Below are positions 8,929 through 18,132 of a stretch of DNA of 64,000 nucleotides, one piece after another. The stretch lies in contig NZ_CP018799.1 of assembly GCF_002795805.1 (NCBI RefSeq), positions 62,001 to 126,000 on the forward strand, in the 5' to 3' direction. The notes beneath the pieces are model-generated. The model was not told the DNA's origin, ran no database searches, and was given only the letters and a program-made list of their open reading frames with translations. Origin of the DNA: Mariprofundus aestuarium. GTDB taxonomy: Bacteria > Pseudomonadota > Zetaproteobacteria > Mariprofundales > Mariprofundaceae. Position 1 is the stretch's first letter. Every line of letters begins with the position of its first letter. A program made the translations under genes and the position numbers.

Positions 8929-9144
8929 TCACACGGTCAACTTGGCCTCGATCTCTGCAACCTGCCCCTCTTCATGATTGGCATAGCCGAGCCTGAAGGC
9001 AAAAGACCAGAAGCAGGCCTCACGAACAAAGTAGGCATGATTGTCCAGGTAGTGAACACAGACCCCTTTGGCTCTGTTCTCAACTGCAAAGGAACTGATT
9101 CGGGAAAATGATTCGGCTATAGTTTTGGCTCGGCTGCTTTTCAT
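8929..9144 (-). CDS. Small protein of unknown function
   Basis: A 71-residue minus-strand frame with a perfect AAGGAG site before its ATG, which argues that it is real. The N-terminal part is basic and the C-terminal part acidic (NHEEGQVAEIEAKLTV). The middle contains VCVHYLDNHAYFVREACFWSFAFRLGYAN, rich in aromatic residues with two Cys. I recognise no family. It is convergent with the GGDEF-EAL gene, with three bases between the stops, and divergent from xthA. Confidence 0.65.
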   Translation of the reverse strand: MKSSRAKTIAESFSRISSFAVENRAKGVCVHYLDNHAYFVREACFWSFAFRLGYANHEEGQVAEIEAKLTV

Positions 9145-9274
9145 GGCTCTCTCCTTTATGTCGGTTTCTTATATACATCTATCGCACTACTGTTAATAGG
9201 CTTGAGCATAAATCATGCCGATAAGAACAGGATTACTTCTTGAGTGTCAGCACCGCGCCATACATCATCTGCCT

Positions 9275-10033
9275 ATGCGAATCACCACCTGGAATGTGAA
9301 CTCCCTCAACGTGCGTCTGCCACATCTGCTTGAATATCTGGCCGAATTTGAGCCGGATGTTGTGGCACTGCAGGAGACCAAGGTGCCCGACGAAAAATTC
9401 CCAGTTGCAGAGGTGGAAGCTGCCGGTTATCGGGTCATTTTTTCCGGCCAGAAAACCTATAATGGTGTCGCCACCATCAGCCGCGATGAGGCAACCGATA
9501 TGGTTACTGATATTCCCGAGCTTGATGACCCACAGCGCAGGCTGCTGGCTACAACCATCAACGGCGTACGAATTGTTAATGTCTATATTCCCAATGGTCA
9601 GGAGGTAGGCTCGGAGAAATACGCCTACAAATTCCACTGGTTGCATGCTTTTAAAGATTACCTGAAGGGTGAGCTGGAGAGGTACCCGCAGCTGGTGCTG
9701 CTGGGTGACTACAATATCGCCCCCACTGATCTGGATGTGCATGACCCCATGCGCTGGCAGGGTAAAATCACCTGCTCAGAGCAAGAGCGTGCAATGTTTA
9801 GGGAGCTGGTGAGTCTGGGGCTCACCGACACAGTAAGAAGCCTCCATCCCGATGAACCGATGTTCAGCTGGTGGGACTATCGCATGAATGCATTTCGCCG
9901 CCGCTGGGGTATCCGCATTGATCACCTGCTTGCTACCGAATCCATGCGGCCGTGTGCGGCTGGTGTAGCCACGGATTACCGGGCCAGAGAGCGCCCCAGC
10001 GACCATGCGCCGGTGTGGGTGAATTTCGCCTAG
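9275..10033 (+). CDS. xthA: Exodeoxyribonuclease III / AP endonuclease
   Basis: Metal-dependent repair nuclease that cuts DNA at abasic sites and removes blocked 3' ends. All motifs of the EEP family are present in order: WNVNSLNVR, LQETKVPD, NVYIPNG, LLGDYNIAPTDLDVHDP, RIDHLLA and SDHAPVWV. I place the start at the ATG at 9275 (MRITTWNVNS), where the family begins, giving 252 residues. An in-frame ATG at 9215 would add 20 residues with no family counterpart. Neither start has a strong ribosome site. The gene stands alone before the rod-shape cluster. Confidence 0.94.
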   Translation: MRITTWNVNSLNVRLPHLLEYLAEFEPDVVALQETKVPDEKFPVAEVEAAGYRVIFSGQKTYNGVATISRDEATDMVTDIPELDDPQRRLLATTINGVRIVNVYIPNGQEVGSEKYAYKFHWLHAFKDYLKGELERYPQLVLLGDYNIAPTDLDVHDPMRWQGKITCSEQERAMFRELVSLGLTDTVRSLHPDEPMFSWWDYRMNAFRRRWGIRIDHLLATESMRPCAAGVATDYRARERPSDHAPVWVNFA

Positions 10034-10280
10034 GAGCCGACCGATCAGAAAACGCAGCAGCCCCAAGTACGCAAAAACAGCCGTGATGGGGAACACAGCC
10101 TGAACAGTTCACCGGGTTACATTTCCGGCGATGGTTTTCCCACTATTGTCAGGTCAGGCGATGACCTCTGTCGCATCGGCCAGAACATCGTAGTGAATCA
10201 TATCATATGATGAAGTCCCGGGTTTTCAGCGTCCCATCGCTTTACCTGTTCGGTTTCACCAACTAGGCTAGCAGGCTTAG

Positions 10281-11339
<1,059 letters not shown>

Positions 11340-11342
11340 TTC

Positions 11343-12137
11343 GTGAAAACCGTCAAACGTCGCTACAAGCTGTGGCTGATAAGTGTGATGGTTTTTACCG
11401 GCCTTCTTATCATTGCCCGAACATCTGCAGGCTCCTGGCCGATGTTGGCCTCCTGGCCAGCGCTTGAAGCACTGCATGCCCCTGTGCAGTGGTGGCAGGA
11501 TTCCAGTCTCTGGTTCTCGGAACGGCAGAAACTTCAGGCCGATTACCAGGCATTTCGAAAAAAAGCACAGCAACAGGCATCGCTCATTCAGGAGGCTAAC
11601 TCGCTGCGCGAAGAGAACAGGCAGCTTCGCAAAATCCTCGATATTTCCGGTATCACAGGCTATCGCTGGCATGCCGCCAAGGTGCGCGGTCGAAGCCCTG
11701 AAGCGATGAGCCAGCGCATCCTGCTACAGGTGCATGGAGTATCGAAAGATGATGTCATCGTATCTAGCGAAGGGTTGGTTGGCGTTGTAGATAGCACTGC
11801 GGAAGGCCACGCCACAGTACGAACCATATTCGATGCCTCACTTGCTGTTCCGGTCACAATTCCCGGCTCATCACTGGCTGCGCTTGCCCGAGGGCAGGGA
11901 GAAAGCCTCTCCATCGACTTCGTGCCCGAAGAGTTTGCGCTCAAACCGGGACAGGTGCTCTATACCAGTGGCGCGGGTGGTCTTTTTCCACCTGGTATCT
12001 CTGTTGCCCGCATTATCGAGGTTAAAGCCGTTCCGGGAGAACTGTTTGTTAAGGCCTCAGCAGCCCCGACTGCCCACTGGCAACGCGATAACTGGTTAGC
12101 CGTAGCTTCACACCTTCATACTGACGCTTCGCAATGA
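11343..12137 (+). CDS. mreC: Rod-shape determining protein MreC
   Basis: Bitopic elongasome scaffold that links MreB to PBP2 and RodA in the periplasm. A transmembrane helix (residues about 10-30) is followed by a coiled coil (about 55-105, with SLREENRQLRKIL) and the beta-rich MreC core (ISVARIIEVK near the end). Translation begins with GTG at 11343, four bases after the mreB stop, with GAGGAG upstream. The stop overlaps the mreD start (ATGA). The 264-residue length is usual for the family. Confidence 0.94.
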   Translation: MKTVKRRYKLWLISVMVFTGLLIIARTSAGSWPMLASWPALEALHAPVQWWQDSSLWFSERQKLQADYQAFRKKAQQQASLIQEANSLREENRQLRKILDISGITGYRWHAAKVRGRSPEAMSQRILLQVHGVSKDDVIVSSEGLVGVVDSTAEGHATVRTIFDASLAVPVTIPGSSLAALARGQGESLSIDFVPEEFALKPGQVLYTSGAGGLFPPGISVARIIEVKAVPGELFVKASAAPTAHWQRDNWLAVASHLHTDASQ

Positions 12138-12541
12138 TTGCGACTTCCATTGCACTGTTAGCACTGCTGGGGCTGAGCCTCAATCTCGCATTCTCAGCAT
12201 CGCTCATCCAGCCAGACTGGGCCATGGCACTGCTATTAGCCGGTATTCTTGCGCGGCGACACAACTGGGTATGGGTGCTGCCGGGCATCTTCATTCACGA
12301 TATCGTACTGCACTGGTCGGTGGGGCTGAGTTTTGTTTTCGTAGCATTGATTCCGTTTGTGATGGTTTATTTCGATGAACATCTGGGGGTAGGGCTGCCG
12401 CAACGGATTATCATGATGTTCATCGCGACCTTAAGCCTGCTTCACTGGGGATGGGAATTTACCGCCATACTCCTGACCCTCTGTTTCTGCGTGCCAATCT
12501 GGTATCTGTTAACGAGTCTTTATGCGCAAAAACCAGCTTGA
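12134..12541 (+). CDS. mreD: Rod-shape determining membrane protein MreD
   Basis: A short (135 residues), very hydrophobic protein with about four or five membrane segments. MreD proteins are poorly conserved in sequence, so the call rests on hydrophobicity, length and position between mreC and mrdA. It starts within the mreC stop (ATGA) and its end overlaps the PBP2 gene by 20 bases, which implies translational coupling along the cluster. Confidence 0.85.
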   Translation: MIATSIALLALLGLSLNLAFSASLIQPDWAMALLLAGILARRHNWVWVLPGIFIHDIVLHWSVGLSFVFVALIPFVMVYFDEHLGVGLPQRIIMMFIATLSLLHWGWEFTAILLTLCFCVPIWYLLTSLYAQKPA

Positions 12542-14342
12542 AAGCCGCCAGCGTTTTGATCTGCGCATGCTCTTCTTTTTTGCAGTCACGCCGCTTCTGC
12601 TGGGCGGACTTATGTTGCATTTGTTGCAGCTGCAGTGGACTCAGCATGAGAAGCTGGCCCTGCAGGCAAATGAAAATCGCCTGAATATCGTGCCGGTTCT
12701 TCCTGTTCGGGGTGAAATTACTGATGCCAACGGCAAAGGGCTTGCTGTAAACAAAATAGCATACCGGGTTCTACTGATTCCGGAGCGGGTTAAAAAACTG
12801 GATGAAACACTGGCTACGCTTGCCGATGCACTGCAGTGGAGCGAGAGAAAGCAGTCACAAATCCTTAAGCGCATTAAATCGTCACGTCCGGATCGTCCTG
12901 TACTGCTGGATGATAAGTTGCAGTGGCTGCAGGTATCTCCCATTGCAGCCCGACTTCACCACCTCTCCGGTATCGATGTTGAAGCGGGCAGCTATCGCTA
13001 CTACCCCTATGCTGAGCTTACCTCGCACCTGATAGGATATCTCTCACTGGCCCGTAAGTCTGATCTTGATAATGGCTTTCTCTCCACCGAGTTTATCGGC
13101 CGCACAGGTGTCGAAAAGTCGTTTGAAACCTATCTGCACGGTACGCCTGGCTCCCAACAGGAGGAGGTCGATGCGCACGGACGCCGTATTGCAGTCATCA
13201 AGCGGACTCCATCTATTATGGGTCAGCAGGTGAAGCTGGCCCTCGACATTGATGTTCAGAAGGCAGCCTCAGAAGCACTGGGGGAGAGAACCGGGGCTGT
13301 GGTTGTGATGGATGTCGAAACAGGTCAGATCATCAGCATGCTGAGCCAACCGGGATATGACACCAACCGCTTCATCACAGGGCTTGAAACGGAGCAGTGG
13401 CAGGAGTGGCTCAACAACCCCGACAAACCGCTGCTTAACCGGGCAACTCAGGCAGCTTATCCTCCGGCATCTACATTTAAAATGCTCACAGGACTTGCAG
13501 GGTTGGGACAGCAGGCCACTCTGGCAACCGGCCATACGCAGTGCCCCGGTTACCTGGAACTGGCTGATCGCAACCTTCGCTGCTGGAAACGGACAGGACA
13601 CGGCGATGTGTCACTGCACTCTGCGCTGGTGCATTCATGCGATGTGTATTTCTACAAGCTGGGCGACCAGATTGGCATGGGTGCGATCAGTGACGAAGCC
13701 CAAAAATGGGGGCTGGGAGAAAAAACCGGTATCGACCTCTCCCCCGAATCGCGCGGCATTATTCCTGCTCTTCGCCCCAATATGATGGCTGCAATGAACA
13801 GCAGTTCATCCAGACGTAAGCACTGGTTCCGTGGTGAAACGATGATCACTGCTATAGGGCAGGGACAGCTCACCACCACCACGTTGCAGATTGCCCGTCT
13901 TGCTGCTGCCATTGCCAATGGTGGCAAAGTGCTGAAGCCCCAGCTGCTGGCCGATTCCGAAAGTGAGTTGATGCATCAGGTTGATGTTAAGCCAGCACAC
14001 CTGAATATGATTCATAATGCGATGCGGGATGTTGTTGCCACCCCGGGAGGCACAGCATTCTGGGCCCTCCGCTCCGCTCCCTGGAAAATGGCTGGTAAAA
14101 CAGGGACGGCTCAAGTGGTCAAAATGGCTCAGGATGATGATAAGAAAGGAAAATTAACCGCACAACAGGTACTCAAGCGGCATAAGGATCACGCATGGTT
14201 CATGGGGTATGCGCCGTATGATAACCCTAAGGTGGCGATAGCTGTTTTTGTTGAGCATGGTGGACACGGTGGTAGTGATGCCGCCCCTGTAGCTGCTGCC
14301 ATCATCAGAACCCTTGCCGCCAAAGAGGCACCTCAACCATGA
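12522..14342 (+). CDS. mrdA: Penicillin-binding protein 2 (elongasome transpeptidase)
   Basis: Monofunctional class B transpeptidase that cross-links peptidoglycan during elongation with RodA. The 606 residues begin with a membrane anchor (about 18-38), continue with the dimerisation or pedestal region (IGRTGVEKSFETYLHG), and end in the transpeptidase domain. The three active-site motifs are SxxK in YPPASTFKM, SxD in HSCDVYF and KTG in AGKTGTAQV. Start and stop both overlap neighbouring genes (mreD by 20 bases, rodA by ATGA). Confidence 0.96.
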   Translation: MRKNQLESRQRFDLRMLFFFAVTPLLLGGLMLHLLQLQWTQHEKLALQANENRLNIVPVLPVRGEITDANGKGLAVNKIAYRVLLIPERVKKLDETLATLADALQWSERKQSQILKRIKSSRPDRPVLLDDKLQWLQVSPIAARLHHLSGIDVEAGSYRYYPYAELTSHLIGYLSLARKSDLDNGFLSTEFIGRTGVEKSFETYLHGTPGSQQEEVDAHGRRIAVIKRTPSIMGQQVKLALDIDVQKAASEALGERTGAVVVMDVETGQIISMLSQPGYDTNRFITGLETEQWQEWLNNPDKPLLNRATQAAYPPASTFKMLTGLAGLGQQATLATGHTQCPGYLELADRNLRCWKRTGHGDVSLHSALVHSCDVYFYKLGDQIGMGAISDEAQKWGLGEKTGIDLSPESRGIIPALRPNMMAAMNSSSSRRKHWFRGETMITAIGQGQLTTTTLQIARLAAAIANGGKVLKPQLLADSESELMHQVDVKPAHLNMIHNAMRDVVATPGGTAFWALRSAPWKMAGKTGTAQVVKMAQDDDKKGKLTAQQVLKRHKDHAWFMGYAPYDNPKVAIAVFVEHGGHGGSDAAPVAAAIIRTLAAKEAPQP

Positions 14343-15445
14343 TTAGAGCTCTTCGTTCCTTAGACTGGCCGTTGCTGGCGACCATGGCCTGCCTGATCGC
14401 TCTGGGGCTGGTTACACTCTATGCCGCTATTCATCAGGGTGATGCAGCACTATGGAGAAGGCAGCTCATTTTCCTGAGTATCGGCTTTTCAGTTTTCCTG
14501 TTTCTCTGCTTTGTCCCGGTACGTGTTGTAGGGCTGGCCAGTTGGCCCTTCTACATTGTTGCCCTTCTTCTTCTGGCCATGGTTCCGCTGATCGGCGATG
14601 TCCAGATGGGTGCGCGACGCTGGCTGGATTTGGGGATAATGAACCTGCAGCCCTCAGAACTGATGAAGTGGGCATTGATGCTTGTACTGGCCAGCTGGTT
14701 TGCCAGTAGGGAGGCCGATTCGCTCAAGGATTTGGGGGTTGCTCTTGCTTTGGCGCTGGCCCCTGCCTCTCTGATTATCATTCAGCCGGACCTGGGGACA
14801 ACACTTGTATTGCTGTTTGCCGCCACTGCCCTGCTGATCGCTTCAGGCCTGCCCTGGCGCTGGTTCGGCATTGCCGTGACTCTTTCACTCGCCTCACTTC
14901 CAGTCTTGTGGCATTTCATGCACGCCTACCAGAAGCAACGGGTGCTGACTCTGCTTGATCCGCAGTCCGACCCGCTGGGAGCAGGTTACCACGTCATCCA
15001 GTCGACCATTGCGATCGGTTCGGGAGGCCTGTTTGGTAAAGGTTATATGCAGGGAACACAGGCCAGCCTTCACTTCCTGCCAGAGCAGCACACCGACTTT
15101 ATCTTCTCTGTGCTGGCTGAAGAGGGCGGTTTTGTCGCAGCTTTCATTCTACTGCTGCTCTATACCACTCTTATCACCCGTATTCTGATCATCAGCAGTC
15201 GCGCCCATTCACGCTTCGGATCACTGGTCTGCATCGGCATCGCTTCGGTGTTTCTGCTCTACATTGCCGTCAATATCGGAATGGTTTCTGGGCTGTTGCC
15301 TGTTGTAGGGTTGCCACTTCCCTTTATCAGCTACGGCGGATCTGCACTGGTGACCATGCTTGCCGCCCTGGGGCTTGTGATGCGGGTTGCCATCGAATCG
15401 AAAGACCATATCCCGTGGCAGCGCCCGGGAAGTCCACTGGTTTAA
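14339..15445 (+). CDS. rodA: SEDS peptidoglycan glycosyltransferase RodA
   Basis: Integral membrane polymerase that makes glycan strands in the elongasome. At 368 residues with about ten membrane segments it fits the SEDS family. Conserved stretches are visible: GARRWLDLGIMNLQPSELMKW, QPDLGTTLV, LPEQHTDFIFSVLAEEGGF and LPLPFISYGGSALV. It is the last gene of the mre/mrd cluster and is convergent with the TauE-type gene, with three bases between the stops. Confidence 0.96.
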   Translation: MIRALRSLDWPLLATMACLIALGLVTLYAAIHQGDAALWRRQLIFLSIGFSVFLFLCFVPVRVVGLASWPFYIVALLLLAMVPLIGDVQMGARRWLDLGIMNLQPSELMKWALMLVLASWFASREADSLKDLGVALALALAPASLIIIQPDLGTTLVLLFAATALLIASGLPWRWFGIAVTLSLASLPVLWHFMHAYQKQRVLTLLDPQSDPLGAGYHVIQSTIAIGSGGLFGKGYMQGTQASLHFLPEQHTDFIFSVLAEEGGFVAAFILLLLYTTLITRILIISSRAHSRFGSLVCIGIASVFLLYIAVNIGMVSGLLPVVGLPLPFISYGGSALVTMLAALGLVMRVAIESKDHIPWQRPGSPLV

Positions 15446-15448
15446 TAG

Positions 15449-16249
15449 TTAGACGCTCAAGAAGGCGGCAACGGACAGCGCTAATGCCAGTGATATAAAC
15501 ACTGTCTTGAGCACAAATCGAAGCGTTGCCTCCTCTGCCGAGTCATGCAGGCGTGCCGACCAGCCTGAGGCAAAGGGCAGAATCGCTATGATGCCTGCCC
15601 ATGCTCCAAGCAAGAACGACCAGTGCTGGCCAAGCAGCCCGTTCCAGTCAGATTCCAACGATAGATTGAGCAGGATAGCACCAGCCGCCATGACCAGGCC
15701 GCACATCGCCGATGTGCCGACGGCCTGTCTGAGATGAACAAAACGCCTGAGCAACGGCACCAGCATGGTCCCTCCTCCAATACCAAACAGGCCGGAGATG
15801 TAGCCAATAGGGCCGGATAGAAGCTGCATGGCATAGGCCTGCTTGGCGTGCGGACGGTGTGTGCGCCCATAATCGAATGCTACCCAGGCGTTGAGGGCGG
15901 CGATCCCCACCAGTATCCAGAATTGCGGCAGTAGCAGGGTGCTCCACAAGCCCAGTGCAGCCCCAATCACCAATCCCGGAAGCAGGGCAAACATGCTGCT
16001 GATATCGACATGGCCAAGACGAAGATGGGCACGGGCTGAGAAAAAGGCGGTAGCCACCACGGCAACCATGCTGGCAAAGATATGTATTGCCATGCCTTCG
16101 GAGTCGGAAGGCATAAAGGCGTAAAAGAGAGGGACGTAGATCAGCCCCCCGCCTACGCCTGCGAGTCCGGCCAGCGTACCGCCGATAAGTCCCGCGCCCA
16201 GACCAACTATCAGCCCGTAAACAATCAGGCCCAGTTCAATCTCAGCCAC
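15449..16249 (-). CDS. TauE/SafE family membrane permease
   Basis: A 266-residue membrane protein with about eight hydrophobic segments and the internal duplication of the TauE/SafE family. GLAGVGGGLIYVPLF in the first half is repeated as GLFGIGGGTMLVPLL in the second. Members export sulfite, sulfoacetate or other small anions, but the substrate cannot be inferred here. The likely start is GTG at 16249, seven bases after the stop of the small gene upstream. CAGAGG just before it may act as a weak ribosome site. No sulfur-oxidation genes are next to it. Confidence 0.88.
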   Translation of the reverse strand: MAEIELGLIVYGLIVGLGAGLIGGTLAGLAGVGGGLIYVPLFYAFMPSDSEGMAIHIFASMVAVVATAFFSARAHLRLGHVDISSMFALLPGLVIGAALGLWSTLLLPQFWILVGIAALNAWVAFDYGRTHRPHAKQAYAMQLLSGPIGYISGLFGIGGGTMLVPLLRRFVHLRQAVGTSAMCGLVMAAGAILLNLSLESDWNGLLGQHWSFLLGAWAGIIAILPFASGWSARLHDSAEEATLRFVLKTVFISLALALSVAAFLSV

Positions 16250-16256
16250 CTCTGTA

Positions 16257-16499
16257 TTAGCCCGACTTGCTGTGTTTAAAGAGGAGATAGGATTGATATT
16301 CCTCCATGTCCATCTTACCGAGGATATAGAGCTGCTGATCGATCAGGACATCGGGGCTACTGATGGAATGCAGTTTGTTGTGTGCATCAGCCTGTGCGCG
16401 GCGTTTCTCCGATTCCGCATAGTCAACACCGTCCGGCCGCCGCATCGCTTCCTCACGCCATTGCTCAGCAGTGTCAAAAATCAGTTTGTGCTCACCCAT
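16257..16499 (-). CDS. Small hydrophilic protein of unknown function
   Basis: An 80-residue, charged, probably cytoplasmic protein. The first part (EQWREEAMRRPDGVDYAESEKRRAQADAH) looks helical. The second ends LYILGKMDMEEYQSYLLFKHSKSG, resembling the short helical tails of some antitoxin-like or DUF proteins. I recognise no family. It lies 7 bases upstream of the TauE-type gene on the same strand, so the two are probably cotranscribed. Confidence 0.6.
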   Translation of the reverse strand: MGEHKLIFDTAEQWREEAMRRPDGVDYAESEKRRAQADAHNKLHSISSPDVLIDQQLYILGKMDMEEYQSYLLFKHSKSG

Positions 16500-16980
16500 C
16501 CATCAAAAGATACAGCTCAGCAGCTATCAGTCGAGCCTAAAGTCTGTATGATGATAAGGCTCAATTCGATTTCAGCATGGTTGGCCAATCCCGCCTTGCC
16601 CTGTTTGAGGAGGAGGTCTGCCTGATGCTCCCTCCTAGGGCTAGAGCTGCTGATTGAAGCACGTTTCTGATGTGGACAATGTGGCACTGGCAAGATTTGC
16701 CGGAAGTCTTGGCCAATTTTTCCGGGCTGTATGATATCTGATACTGGCGGCTACTGGCTCATCACTTCACTTCATCACAATATATTCTTACCCGTCAAAA
16801 TTCCAACCGCCTTCATTTTCTTGCCGGAAAAGAGGCTTTATGAACCATAAATCTACCCTAAACCAGCCTAAAATCAGGTGAATTTACGTCGATTTATTGA
16901 CGAGGTGCTAAAACAGGGTGCATTCTGACGTATTCGGGGGTGTAGTCCTTCGCGATATTTGTGATAAGGAGATTACAATA
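16500..16980 (+). other. Intergenic region upstream of rpfF
   Basis: About 480 bases between the divergent small gene and rpfF. I find no convincing gene: the short frames here lack ribosome sites and family resemblance. The last 60 bases are AT-rich and belong to the sequence duplicated inside the rpfF 5' end (see the repeat entry at 16928). TGGCAC occurs near 16681, but the following TTGC is 14 bases away instead of 10, so it is not a sigma-54 promoter. Confidence 0.5.
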
Positions 16981-17310
16981 ATGGGGCAAAACAAGTATAA
17001 AACGAACAGCTTATTCACTAATAATTTTAGAGGTTCAGATGCATCCATGGGAGTAGATGAAGACGACCATGGCTTGGCATTAAAGGTGCGTTCAGAGGAA
17101 TGCGAGGGAGGGATTCTTCGCAATACCAGCAATGAGGGGATTCAAAAGATGGAACAGCACCGCTTTAAAGCCAGTACAATACACACAAGCGAATATAGGG
17201 ATGCTTACAAATACGTTGAACAGTATAAGCTCAAAAACAACACATTACGTAAAAGCGAGTGTAGGCATTCATACACTTCCATGGGTGTTTTCTATGAGGA
17301 TAACCTTGAT
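16928..17310 (+). repeat. Diverged tandem duplication of the rpfF start region
   Basis: Three related segments precede the catalytic part of rpfF. In protein terms they start at Gln3, Gln59 and Gln81: QNKYKTNSLFTNNFRG, QHRFKASTIHTSEYRD and QYKLKNNTLRKSECRH. The first and third continue into SMGV followed by an acidic stretch and LAL or LAW. The DNA matches too: CTTCGCGATAT...AAGGAGATT upstream of the ATG at 16981 corresponds to CTTCGCAATAC...GAGGGGATT upstream of an in-frame ATG at 17149. The duplicated unit therefore included a ribosome site and start codon. Confidence 0.7.
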
Positions 17311-18075
17311 TTGGCGTGGTACTGTATGAAGGGACTTCCAAGGCCTTGCTTTACTCCAAAGTTATTGGATGAGACGTTAAGCTGGCTAAGAGATTTAAGA
17401 AACAACTCTGACCTGAACCACATTAAATATCTGGTCGTCACATCCGACACTCCCGAAGTATTTAACCTTGGAGGAGACCTCGATCTCTTTTGCAAACTAA
17501 TTCGAACTCGAAACCGGACAGGTTTATTGGAGTACGCAACAGCTTGCATCAAAGCCGTCTATCAGTTTCATACTGGGCTTGATAAAGACATTACGACCAT
17601 TTCGTTGGTGCAGGGAGATGCTCTGGGAGGTGGTTTTGAAACGGCAATTGCCGGCGAGGTGTTGATCGCAGAGAAGGGCTCCAAAATGGGAATGCCCGAG
17701 ATTCTCTTTAACCTGTTTCCTGGCATGGGAGCATTAAGCCTTCTTTCTAGAAAGGTCGGCCTCGCCCAAGCGGAAAAAATGATATTGAGCGGAAAGGTGT
17801 ACTCTGCCCAAGAGATGTTTGAATTGGGAATTGTCGACGTGCTGGTTGAAAAAGGAGAAGGTAAACAAGCAGTTTATGATTATCTCAAGAGAGAAAGCAG
17901 GGCAAGAAACGGCTTCCGTGCACTTCGTCGGGCAAAACGTTTTTGTAACCCGGTCAGCTATGAGGAACTGGAATCGATTACATCTGTATGGGTTGATGCG
18001 GCTCTTGAATTGACCGCGAAAGACCTGCGCATGATGGAACGGCTAATAAACAAACAGACTCAAAAGGCGGGATAA
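16981..18075 (+). CDS. rpfF: DSF synthase RpfF homologue (crotonase fold), with extended N-terminus
   Basis: Crotonase-superfamily enzyme. In Xanthomonas and Burkholderia RpfF makes cis-2-unsaturated fatty acids of the diffusible signal factor family by dehydrating 3-hydroxyacyl-ACP and releasing the product. Family hallmarks are present: RPCFTPKLLDE, FNLGGDLDLFCKLIR, SLVQGDALGGGFETA, GMPEILFNLFPGMGA and ITSVWVDAALEL. Glu220 and Glu240, 20 residues apart, correspond to catalytic Glu141 and Glu161 of Xanthomonas RpfF. From ATG 16981 (AAGGAG nine bases upstream) the protein has 364 residues, about 75 more than usual. The extra part is made of duplicated copies of its own start region. An internal ATG at 17149 would give a near-normal 308 residues. 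It converges on rpfC. Confidence 0.92.
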   Translation: MGQNKYKTNSLFTNNFRGSDASMGVDEDDHGLALKVRSEECEGGILRNTSNEGIQKMEQHRFKASTIHTSEYRDAYKYVEQYKLKNNTLRKSECRHSYTSMGVFYEDNLDLAWYCMKGLPRPCFTPKLLDETLSWLRDLRNNSDLNHIKYLVVTSDTPEVFNLGGDLDLFCKLIRTRNRTGLLEYATACIKAVYQFHTGLDKDITTISLVQGDALGGGFETAIAGEVLIAEKGSKMGMPEILFNLFPGMGALSLLSRKVGLAQAEKMILSGKVYSAQEMFELGIVDVLVEKGEGKQAVYDYLKRESRARNGFRALRRAKRFCNPVSYEELESITSVWVDAALELTAKDLRMMERLINKQTQKAG

Positions 18076-18132
18076 ATGGAGCGTAGCATGGCTCCTTGGA
18101 GTGTTATTGCCCCTGAATTTGGATGAAACAGG

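Noticed and set aside
16272-16625. Plus-strand frame of 117 codons before rpfF
   Set aside because: It overlaps the likelier minus-strand 80-residue gene, lacks a ribosome site and resembles no family.
16681-16702. TGGCAC followed by TTGC upstream of rpfF as a sigma-54 promoter
   Set aside because: GG and GC are 14 bases apart, and the spacing must be 10.
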